DNA of 38,185 nucleotides. It comes from JADKIH01 sp031367345. Lineage in GTDB: Bacteria > Bacteroidota > Bacteroidia > AKYH767-A > 2013-40CM-41-45. Shown here piece after piece: positions 8,478-15,234 of the stretch (positions within the stretch are counted from its first letter, which is position 1; every line of letters begins with the position of its first letter). Where the stretch lies: NCBI GenBank assembly GCA_031367345.1, contig JANLPR010000064.1, forward strand, positions 1-38,185. The letters are read 5' to 3'. Made by a program: the position numbers and the translations under genes. The notes beneath the pieces are model-generated. The model was not told the origin of the DNA. It worked only from the letters and a program-made list of their open reading frames with translations, and searched no databases.

Positions 8478-9518
8478 ATGAAAAAACTTCTACTTATCAT
8501 TTTACTTATTTTTTCTTCTTCCATTTTACAAGCTCAAAGTTATCACCCACTGTTAGATTCAATCAATCGCTGGGCTGTTGCGGCAAATTTTTTACCTGTA
8601 CGGAATTCCAACGCCACTACTATTTGTAACTACCCCTTTAACTCTTTTAATCCGGAAGATTTTTATACCGATGGCGACACCACAATCAATGCCGTTGTTT
8701 ACAAAAAAATAATTGCCGACGATCAATTTGGAATATGCTTGGCGGGTTATGTTAGAGAAGACATTTCAACTCAGCGGGTTTACTTTTTAAGCACCACTTC
8801 TGCAACTGAAGAACTGCTGTACGATTTCTCAATACAAAACGGCGATTCGCTCCAACTTAATTTTTACTCCTCGGGAAGTTTTTATACTACAGGAAACTTT
8901 ACAGTAGATTCTATTAGAACAGTAACGCTAATTGCCGGGCAACGAAAAATTATTTATTTGACAAACCATCGATCCCCTTGGTTTCAATTAGAATGGATTG
9001 AAGGTGTAGGAAGTCCGGAACATCCGTTTTATACTTATAGCGACAACCAAGGTGGTGGACTTATGGCTGGCTATTGCGGTGGCTTTGGCCCCGGCGGTGG
9101 GAACCAATATTTCTATGGCTCTTTTCTTACTTGCTTTTCTCACGACTCCTTGCAATATTTTGATAGTTGTGCTTTTTCAGTTGCATCCGGCAATTCTTGC
9201 TTCTTCGTTGCAGACTCTTGTCACTATGGAAATACGTGCGGCAACATCGACGATAAAAGCATGATCAAAAAATTAGCTCTTTTTCCAAATCCAACACAAC
9301 AAGAACTTTTTGCAGAAGTTGTCGTAGAACAATCTGCTGTTTATTTATTCAGAATCTTTGACTCAAACAGTAAAATGGTGTTGTCAGAAAAAGCAGAACT
9401 ACTTTTAATTGGAACTAACAAAATAAAATTGAATGTTACCGGACTAAAGCCGGGCTTTTACTTTTTAGAATGTGCTTCCAAAACGGGATCCGTATTCAGA
9501 AAACTATTAATACAATAA
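8478..9518 (+). CDS. Secreted T9SS cargo protein of an abundant unnamed Bacteroidota family
   Basis: 346 aa. Signal peptide 1-20 (LQAQ), an all-beta region with several cysteines at about 165-260, and a C-terminal T9SS type A sorting domain (LALFPNP, then GFYFLEC and RKLLIQ). It is a paralogue of the product at 29561-30469. Both have the order: a QRVYF or RKVYI strand, EELLYDF, a GD turn, IDS or DSI, IEGVGS, then CFSxDS followed by a cysteine cluster. No catalytic motif is visible and I cannot name a function. The ATG was chosen because it begins the signal peptide. The DUF1761 gene starts 32 bases after its stop, so the two are probably co-transcribed up to the terminator at 10065. Confidence 0.85.
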   Translation: MKKLLLIILLIFSSSILQAQSYHPLLDSINRWAVAANFLPVRNSNATTICNYPFNSFNPEDFYTDGDTTINAVVYKKIIADDQFGICLAGYVREDISTQRVYFLSTTSATEELLYDFSIQNGDSLQLNFYSSGSFYTTGNFTVDSIRTVTLIAGQRKIIYLTNHRSPWFQLEWIEGVGSPEHPFYTYSDNQGGGLMAGYCGGFGPGGGNQYFYGSFLTCFSHDSLQYFDSCAFSVASGNSCFFVADSCHYGNTCGNIDDKSMIKKLALFPNPTQQELFAEVVVEQSAVYLFRIFDSNSKMVLSEKAELLLIGTNKIKLNVTGLKPGFYFLECASKTGSVFRKLLIQ

Positions 9519-9550
9519 CTCTCTAATCAGTTTAACTTAAAAAAAAACAA

Positions 9551-10048
9551 ATGATCAATTGGGTATCAGTTATCGCTGCGGCATTCGTGCCGTTAATCGT
9601 CGGATTTATTTGGTATAACCCAAAAGTAATGGGCACCAAATGGATGGAACTCTCAGGTGTTACTCCTGAATCGGCTAAAGAATCGAATATGGTAAAAGTA
9701 TTCGGAATCTCTTTGCTTTGTAGTTTCATTCTTGCTTTCATTATTCCAACGTTTACCATTCATCAAATGGGATTTCAATCGATGATGATGGGAGCTCCGG
9801 ATCTTCAAAATGCAACGTCCGATACCTCTATCTGGTACAATGGACTTATGACGAAATACGCTGACAACTACCGAACTTTTAAACATGGTGCTTTACATGG
9901 TACTCTTGTCGGGCTTTTTCTTGTAATGCCTGTTTTGGTAACGAATTCACTTTTCGAAAGAAAAAGCATGAAACTGGCTTTTATTAATGTAGCCTACTGG
10001 ACAATCTCGATCGCTTTAATGGGCGGAATTGTTTGCCAGAAGTGGTAA
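9551..10048 (+). CDS. DUF1761-family integral membrane protein
   Basis: 165 aa with four predicted membrane helices: about residues 5-23 (WVSVIAAAFVPLIVGFIWY), 50-70, 115-135 and 142-160. The opening WY-NP motif (IWYNPKVMGTKW) and the spacing of helices match DUF1761, a family of small bacterial membrane proteins of unknown function. There is no signal peptide beyond the first helix. The gene follows a T9SS cargo gene by 32 bases and is closed by a good terminator. Confidence 0.85.
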   Translation: MINWVSVIAAAFVPLIVGFIWYNPKVMGTKWMELSGVTPESAKESNMVKVFGISLLCSFILAFIIPTFTIHQMGFQSMMMGAPDLQNATSDTSIWYNGLMTKYADNYRTFKHGALHGTLVGLFLVMPVLVTNSLFERKSMKLAFINVAYWTISIALMGGIVCQKW

Positions 10049-10064
10049 TTAAAAGATAATTTCT

Positions 10065-10098
10065 AAAAAGGGTGAGACTTACGTTTCACCCTTTTTTG
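10065..10098 (+). terminator. Terminator after the DUF1761 gene
   Basis: GGGTGA (10070-10075) pairs with TCACCC (10086-10091), flanked by A and T runs. Confidence 0.85.
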
Positions 10099-10177
10099 TT
10101 TTTTCAACACTCGTAATAATCTCCCTTTAAACTTTTATCTTCGCTCCCCTTGTATATTTCCTTACAAGAAGCCCACA

Positions 10178-10924
10178 ATGACAAAAGCAACAGCTCTCTC
10201 TATTTTCTTTTTATTTTCAATTCTTAGTTCGACTACCACTTTCGGACAAGTTTCTCTTCCGGAAAGAAATCCGGTGAAGCTGACTTTTCGCGGTGGCGCT
10301 ATGTCGAACAATGGAGATCTTGCCGCACAACTTACCAGAAAAGGAAGTGGCGATTACGGACGAGTTGTTGATCTTAACTATGCCGCTATTGGACAAGTAG
10401 AATTGGGGATCGACGTACTACGTTTTCATGGCTCCGGACTTAGTGTTCAATTTTCTGGAATGTACGCACATCCTGAATTTATTGCGACCGATGAATTTGG
10501 AAAATCGACACGTGTTGGACTTACACAATTGGAAATTGCGAGAGCGAATATTTCATTTACTTTCAACGGTACCGACCCGTATACAATGTTTGAATTACCT
10601 TATCATAGTAATAAAGAAGCAGTACTTGGTATTACCGGAATGATAGTACGTACAGAAAAAACACAACTCACGTCTTATGCTACCGACTCGTTGGGAATAG
10701 AAAGCATCGCCGGCGAATATTCGCAGGCTATTGGAATTAATTTTGGATGGAACTGGAGACTTGGACAGTCTGGCTGGGTAATAGGTATTGACGGCGCATT
10801 TACGTGGGCCGCAAATAAAAGTCGCTTGGCAAATGTTCAAACAAAAGAATCGTCGCCTTATATTTCTGACCGCTTAGATTTTGCACCACGAATTATTACA
10901 GCCGGATTTGGATACCATTTTTAA
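10178..10924 (+). CDS. Probable outer-membrane beta-barrel protein, function unknown
   Basis: 248 aa. The signal peptide covers about 1-24 (cut after TTFGQ). The rest is built of amphipathic strands with glycine/aromatic turns, such as VELGIDVLRFHGSGLSVQF and AIGINFGWNWRLG, and ends in FGYHF; the terminal phenylalanine is the usual outer-membrane barrel signal. I do not recognise the family. A TATCTTCG box at 10136-10143, one mismatch from TAnnTTTG, lies 34 bases before the ATG and may be its promoter. The terminator at 10065-10098 separates it from the gene before. Just after its stop codon a short array-like stretch (10944-10968) repeats ATTGGAGAGTT. Confidence 0.75.
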   Translation: MTKATALSIFFLFSILSSTTTFGQVSLPERNPVKLTFRGGAMSNNGDLAAQLTRKGSGDYGRVVDLNYAAIGQVELGIDVLRFHGSGLSVQFSGMYAHPEFIATDEFGKSTRVGLTQLEIARANISFTFNGTDPYTMFELPYHSNKEAVLGITGMIVRTEKTQLTSYATDSLGIESIAGEYSQAIGINFGWNWRLGQSGWVIGIDGAFTWAANKSRLANVQTKESSPYISDRLDFAPRIITAGFGYHF

Positions 10925-11094
10925 TTATTGGTAAATAGTGTGTGGTGATTGGAGAGTTGTAATTGGAGAGTTAAAAAATGACTTTTGATCTTGAACTTTG
11001 GATTCTATTACTTCTTACTTAAAAATTGATTGGTAATAAAAATAATCCATGATCTCAGTTTAATAATTTTTTCCAATCATCAATAACAAAAAAA

Positions 11095-11274
11095 GTGTCA
11101 AAGAAAAAATACTCTTCTGTACAGACAATAAAAAACTTACAACGAAAACTAGCGTTGCAAGCCGGTTTTTATGACGGTCGTTTTCGTGAGAAAAAAGTAA
11201 CGGATAAGAAAAAAGAAGAGAACAGAAAAAAAGCACGGAAGAAAATTAATATTAATAAATCGTTAGATAATTAA
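11095..11274 (+). CDS. Small, highly basic lysine-rich protein (GTG start), not recognised
   Basis: A 59-codon frame beginning GTG-TCA-AAG. The product starts SKKKYSSVQTIKN, continues with an amphipathic segment (KLALQAGFYDGRFREKK) and ends in a K/R/E-rich helix (residues about 35-50). The frame is open only from 11053 and contains no ATG, so GTG is the plausible start. The central ALQAGFYDGRF stretch has a mixed, structured composition that random low-complexity DNA would not give, and the third positions vary normally. High charge suggests a nucleic-acid or ribosome-associated protein, which is a guess. No clear promoter or neighbour in an operon; the gene sits alone in a repeat-rich gap. 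Confidence 0.6.
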   Translation: MSKKKYSSVQTIKNLQRKLALQAGFYDGRFREKKVTDKKKEENRKKARKKININKSLDN

Positions 11275-11315
11275 TTGTTGATAATTGATAGAATATGCAC
11301 AAGTAAAATTTGAAC

Positions 11316-11399
11316 TCTGACTTTTAAGTGAGAGGTAAACATTTTTTCTCCCGCAGAAGCCGCAGATTACCGCAGATTTATTTCTGACTTTTAAGTGAG
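11316..11399. repeat. 17-bp direct repeats flanking a CCGCAGA cluster
   Basis: TCTGACTTTTAAGTGAG occurs at 11316-11332 and again, identical, at 11383-11399, 67 bases apart. Between them lies a cluster of three spaced CCGCAGA words (11351-11377), an interspersed low-complexity element of a kind common between Bacteroidota genes. A degraded relative is at 3220-3250. Confidence 0.7.
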
Positions 11400-11942
11400 T
11401 AGTAAGTAAAAAAATGACACCCTTTCTTACTTCAAATAGTATATAAAAAGTGGTAATTTGCAAGTATAATGACCCTTCTACTTTCAAACTTATTACTTCC
11501 AAAACCGATAGGGAAGAAGTAAATGAATGCAGGCTTGCTAATGCCTGAAATAGGTTGACCTTTTTATAAAGTGACAATGCGTGACTTCTGGACTTTTAGA
11601 TTTTGACCTAAGGTTTCCTGAGTTAATTTCAGTCTTGTCACTAAAGTAAGGCGGAATGACACTGAGCTCGAGGAACTACAAAAGTTAATCAAAAATAAAC
11701 TGGTAGTAAATTTTATTTTGTAATTCTAATGTGAATTGCTGAGTTTAACATTCCTCCCAGCGACCGCATAATTTATGGAGTAAAAGGCCGACGAATTACC
11801 GTAGAAAAACCGATTGTAGCGGGTTTAACAGGCAGCCCAGCGATCTCTTTTTTATTTCTTAAAAGATGGGAAAAAAATAAAAGTGTGCTTGCGCTGTGCC
11901 TTGGAGTTAATAGCTGTGACTTTCCCAATGAATAGAAAAAGA
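11400..11942. other. Repeat-rich intergenic region without a recognisable gene
   Basis: No signal peptide, RNA gene or known domain is visible. The right part (11735-11935) is more GC-rich than its surroundings and is open in the plus frame for 66 codons up to a TAG, but has no usable ATG, GTG or TTG near the beginning of the frame. It includes a direct repeat with 80-base spacing, listed separately. Around 11655-11670 a TGACACTGAGCTCGAG word resembles the TGACACTGAGC interspersed words seen between genes in this phylum. Confidence 0.4.
11743..11843. repeat. Pair of imperfect direct repeats, GTTTAACA-n5-CCCAGCGA, 80 bases apart
   Basis: GTTTAACA, a 5-base variable stretch and CCCAGCGA occur at 11743-11763 and 11823-11843, exactly 80 bases apart. 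The intervening sequence is unique. Confidence 0.6.
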
Positions 11943-11970
11943 AAACACCGTTAAATTTTTGACGGTGTTT
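11931..11970 (-). terminator. Terminator of the minus-strand T9SS gene pair
   Basis: AAACACCGT (11943-11951) pairs perfectly with ACGGTGTTT (11962-11970); on the minus strand a T-rich tail follows. It lies past both the actual stop (12016) and the ancestral stop (11995) of the upstream gene. Confidence 0.8.
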
Positions 11971-11994
11971 CTTTGCAAAAAAATTTATTCTTAC

Positions 11995-12018
11995 TTAATG
12001 AACGACGATTAACTTTTA
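11995..12018 (-). other. Orphaned tail of a T9SS sorting domain beyond an in-frame stop
   Basis: Directly after the TAA stop at 12016-12018 the same frame continues KLIVVH and then reaches a second TAA at 11995-11997. KLIVVH is the expected last beta strand of a type A T9SS sorting domain. The first TAA is therefore best read as a nonsense change, for example from CAA (glutamine). Confidence 0.75.
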
Positions 12019-13416
12019 AGTTTTGCTTTCTTTACCATCAGATAGTAGTTTGCAAAAATATATTCCACTTTCAATCGAAGATGCATCAAGGGTGTATGTG
12101 CCATATTCTTTACCAGTTACATTATCTTTAAGAATTTGCCTTCCATTTATGTCTCTTAATTCAATGCTTGCATTTGAATAATTATTGGGCAGGAGGAATG
12201 TAATGGTCGTGGATTTGTTTATTGGGTTACCGCTAATTGGTTTTATAGATAATTCACTTTCATAATCTGATGGTTTTCCCATTCGGTTAATTGTCCCAAC
12301 TCCGTTGGCATTGAGGTTTGAATAGGTGAACCACATGAAAAATGATTTTTGACAATTTGTTGTGAAGCCTGAAAAATCAGAATTATATTGAGTTTCAGCA
12401 GCAGTTAAGGAATTTGTTAACAACCAAGTTCCAAGGAAGGAATTCCATGGGCATGTCTGATAAGTAGAATTGCAAGTAAAGGACGGGGCTTCTGCAGAGA
12501 AAAGAGGGCAAAATATTGTTGGTTTTGCATTGTTATCATAGAGTAGTAGACTACTTTCGTCTCTTGGTTCTAAACCAGCAATATTATCAGTATATGAAAC
12601 AAGTAAAATTCTATCAGCACTATTATCAATAATGTTAGCTATATCCTGTTCTGTATATTGAGGAAGATAATAAAGATTCAATGGGTCTAATAAACCCATC
12701 TCTGTTTCTATTATTGTTGGAGTAGGAGCGGAAAGGTTTAAGCACTGCATATTATTAGTAATTATTTTCCACTCTCTTGCTCCTTCGGCTGCAGCGTCAC
12801 CTTGTGGAAGACCCCAGAATTCCCATTCAATTGAAACAACATCAATCTTTGCAGGACCATTGTATCTTCCTCCAGGTTTGTTGGCAAATTCTAGATTAAA
12901 ATTATAAACATTGCTGTTAAAGTTTGTATATGCAATAGTTGGACTCCACTTCTTTTCATCAGGTTGCTCTAACATTGGTAGTGGCTTTTTGGGGTCTATT
13001 CCCCCTAATGTGCAAATGATGCTTGGATCAAATCCCCAGTTGTAATGAAAAATTGTACGAGGCATAACAAATTGGCCAACAGCACCGATTTCTTGAACAC
13101 CATAAGTTGATTTAGCTTTTGCTATGAAGGCGGCTAAAAGGTTTTGTAGGTCGCCTCCATTAGCAGCATTAATTGTTGGATCAAATATTTTTTCCAAGTC
13201 GTAAAGCGCAAGATATGTGAAGTTGTGAGTTTGCGCATAGGACAAAAGAGTATTCTCTTTTGTTTGGTCGCCCAGAATTGTCCACGCGGGAACTGCGAGT
13301 GAGTTTACATTCACAGTGTAAAAATTGTCAACATACATACCACGCTGAATTGCTTGCGCATTGATTTGAATGAATGCAAAAAACGCGATGATTGAAATTG
13401 CAATTTGCTTTTTCAT
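12016..13416 (-). CDS. Secreted T9SS cargo protein, possible TIM-barrel enzyme, sorting domain truncated by a stop codon
   Basis: 466 aa with signal peptide 1-20 (INAQ). The mature part has features of a glycoside-hydrolase-like TIM barrel: a GMYVDNFY opening, NTLLSYAQTHNFTYLALYDL, then IDVVSIEWEFWG with acidic residues near a strand end, and later ILLVSYTD. This is only a fold guess; I name no substrate or family. The C-terminus is a T9SS type A domain (SISGNPINKSTTITF-like start, then GIYFCKLLSDGKESKT), but it lacks the last strand because of a TAA; the missing KLIVVH lies in frame just beyond. Secretion or surface anchoring may be impaired unless the stop is read through or is a sequencing error. 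The start lies 21 bases after the stop of the gene at 13438-14877, so the two form one operon. Confidence 0.85.
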   Translation of the reverse strand: MKKQIAISIIAFFAFIQINAQAIQRGMYVDNFYTVNVNSLAVPAWTILGDQTKENTLLSYAQTHNFTYLALYDLEKIFDPTINAANGGDLQNLLAAFIAKAKSTYGVQEIGAVGQFVMPRTIFHYNWGFDPSIICTLGGIDPKKPLPMLEQPDEKKWSPTIAYTNFNSNVYNFNLEFANKPGGRYNGPAKIDVVSIEWEFWGLPQGDAAAEGAREWKIITNNMQCLNLSAPTPTIIETEMGLLDPLNLYYLPQYTEQDIANIIDNSADRILLVSYTDNIAGLEPRDESSLLLYDNNAKPTIFCPLFSAEAPSFTCNSTYQTCPWNSFLGTWLLTNSLTAAETQYNSDFSGFTTNCQKSFFMWFTYSNLNANGVGTINRMGKPSDYESELSIKPISGNPINKSTTITFLLPNNYSNASIELRDINGRQILKDNVTGKEYGTYTLDASSIESGIYFCKLLSDGKESKT

Positions 13417-13437
13417 TTGTTTGTTTGTTTTTAGTAA

Positions 13438-14877
13438 TTAAATTATTATGATTTTGTAAACGAATATATTTTCTGTAGTCCTAATTGAAATAAAGTAAAT
13501 TCCGGTTGGAATTTCTTCCTGTAATAAATTAATTTCAGTTTTTGCATTATTTATTTCCTGGCTTAAAAATACTTTTCCGAAAATGTCATAAATTGTCACC
13601 AGGAATTGTTTGGCAGAAGTTGAATGAATGATTAAATGTTCGTGAGCAGGATTCGGATATATTGAAATGTCGTTATTTGTTTGGCTGATTATTTCATTGC
13701 TGCTAGTAAAAATTGAGTCAGCGTTTAATTTGATTAAAAAACCATCAATTGAATTCGTACTCATTCCAATGAATTTTATACCTGCAATTACAAATTTGTT
13801 ATCATGGGTCTTTATTATTCGATTTGCTGTCCAATTAAAAGAGGAGTCGCAATAGTATGCAACATCTGTAACTACTCCTGAACTTGTACTTTTTGCTAAA
13901 AGTAAAGAAGAAGCAATGGGGCTGCAAATTCCGTAAGTATCTCCAAAACTTATAATATCACCATTAACATCAAAAGCTGATGAGCTCAAAAAATAATCAC
14001 CTGTTCCTTGAATTGTTTCCGTCCAAAGGGTGTCCCCATTATTATTCATTTTAATTAAATAACCTTCTGAAGGAGTTGTTGGATAGTGATAGTTAGTGAT
14101 GCCAGAAATCAAATATGTGCTGTCAATAGGATTGCTGATAATATCATAAACTCCATCAGCATTTGCCGTTGGACTCAAGTAGGAACTCCAAATAGAGGAA
14201 CCTGAAGTATCACATTTAAAAATATTTATATCACCTGCAGCACCAAGGGTAAAACTATTTACTACAATGTTTCCCTCGGGAGATTTAACAGCTCTGCCTG
14301 CACCATCAGCAGTGCTGAAGTTAAACCATTTCTCCCAAATGAAATTGCCTGCGGAATCAAGTTTCAGTAGGTAATCTTCAATTGCAGCACCTGCGGAATT
14401 TTCGACATGTCCTGTGCCAACAATATCCCCGTTGTCTAATTCGACAGCATCGTATAGAATAATATCGTAATTCGCTCCGTTGAATTCCCACTGTAAAGTT
14501 CCCAAGGAGTCTGTTTTAATAATGTATGGATGTTTTTGCATGTTGCTTTGAAAACTTCCTGAAAGTATGAAGCCCCCATCAGTAGCTTTTTTTATCGAGT
14601 AACAAAAATCATTTGCTATTCCACCAAAAGTCTTCTGCCATAAAGTATCTCCTAAGGAGTCTGTTTTAAAAAGCCAGACATCCTCTCCACCTGCTCCGAT
14701 TGAAGAAGTATATCCTGCGCATACAAAACCCCAATCTTTGTCTTCAATAAAATCAGTGATTCGGTCTTCATTGCCATTGTCGTAAGTTTTTAAAAATATA
14801 TTTTGAGGAAATGTTTGTGAGTAAACATTTATTGAAAAAAGGAAACCTAACAAAAAAGTGGGGTGGTGAAATTTCAT
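13438..14877 (-). CDS. Secreted seven-repeat beta-propeller protein with T9SS sorting domain
   Basis: 479 aa. Signal peptide 1-20 (VYSQ). Residues about 22-385 hold seven repeats of roughly 50 aa of the type GGFILSGSF-x-YIIKTDSLGTLQW; seven copies suggest a single seven-bladed propeller. A linker leads to a T9SS type A sorting domain (ISIYPNP, then GIYFISI and VYKIIII). The same repeat forms the N-terminal part of the two giant proteins at 17881 and 22231, which makes this a short relative without Ig domains. It is the first gene of a two-gene operon with the TIM-barrel-like cargo gene downstream. A good promoter (TTTG-N17-TATCTTTC) sits 16 bases before the ATG. Confidence 0.9.
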   Translation of the reverse strand: MKFHHPTFLLGFLFSINVYSQTFPQNIFLKTYDNGNEDRITDFIEDKDWGFVCAGYTSSIGAGGEDVWLFKTDSLGDTLWQKTFGGIANDFCYSIKKATDGGFILSGSFQSNMQKHPYIIKTDSLGTLQWEFNGANYDIILYDAVELDNGDIVGTGHVENSAGAAIEDYLLKLDSAGNFIWEKWFNFSTADGAGRAVKSPEGNIVVNSFTLGAAGDINIFKCDTSGSSIWSSYLSPTANADGVYDIISNPIDSTYLISGITNYHYPTTPSEGYLIKMNNNGDTLWTETIQGTGDYFLSSSAFDVNGDIISFGDTYGICSPIASSLLLAKSTSSGVVTDVAYYCDSSFNWTANRIIKTHDNKFVIAGIKFIGMSTNSIDGFLIKLNADSIFTSSNEIISQTNNDISIYPNPAHEHLIIHSTSAKQFLVTIYDIFGKVFLSQEINNAKTEINLLQEEIPTGIYFISIRTTENIFVYKIIII

Positions 14878-14893
14878 GCTTTATAATTTAGAC

Positions 14894-14922
14894 GAAAGAT
14901 AACTAAATTTTTGTGCTTCAAA
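14894..14922 (-). promoter_or_regulatory. Predicted promoter of the two-gene T9SS cargo operon
   Basis: On the minus strand TTTG (14919-14922) and TATCTTTC (14894-14901) are separated by 17 bases. This is one mismatch from the Bacteroidota TTTG-N17-19-TAnnTTTG pattern, 16 bases upstream of the start codon. Confidence 0.6.
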
Positions 14923-15234
14923 TGTGAATGCACTTTCAAAAAATTGACCTTTAACCTTTGACCCTTCTTAATTTCTACTTCTTAATTGACTACCCAAGTA
15001 TCTCGCCTTCCCTCCCCTCTTTCAGCCAATATTTAACTGCTAGTTTTCTAATCTCCTCTTGCAAGTACCCAATTAATTTCCTACCTTCCCTATCAAATTT
15101 TTCGACTATGCCTTTTCCTTGACGCATAGATTTTATTTTAACCGCACCGATCTTCTTGATCTGCTCAATCCCTTTTGCTCTTTTTGATCTGTGCCTCTCA
15201 GCCAATCTATTTAACAACCACAAAATCTACTTTT
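14923..15234. other. Intergenic region upstream of the EF-G paralogue
   Basis: Mostly pyrimidine-rich on the plus strand. The left end (14945-14990) repeats GACCTTTAACCTTTGACCCTT-like words. A 77-codon frame is open on the minus strand (14990-15223), but its Lys/Glu/Arg-rich product mirrors the pyrimidine bias and leaves no promoter space for its neighbour, so I do not call it a gene. I find no exact TAnnTTTG box; TACTTTTA overlaps the EF-G-like start codon. Confidence 0.4.

Noticed and set aside
11263..11577. 104-codon minus-strand frame
   Set aside because: Spans the 17-bp direct repeats and the CCGCAGA cluster, so it is a repeat-driven frame without protein-like features.
11743..11843. 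Possible integron attC sites (GTTTAAC core word)
   Set aside because: No inverse GTTRRRY core or imperfect stem at the right distance, and no integrase or cassette-like genes.
14990..15223. 77-codon minus-strand frame before the EF-G paralogue
   Set aside because: Lys/Glu/Arg-rich composition mirrors a pyrimidine-rich strand, no recognisable domain, and only 11 bases would remain between two divergent starts.
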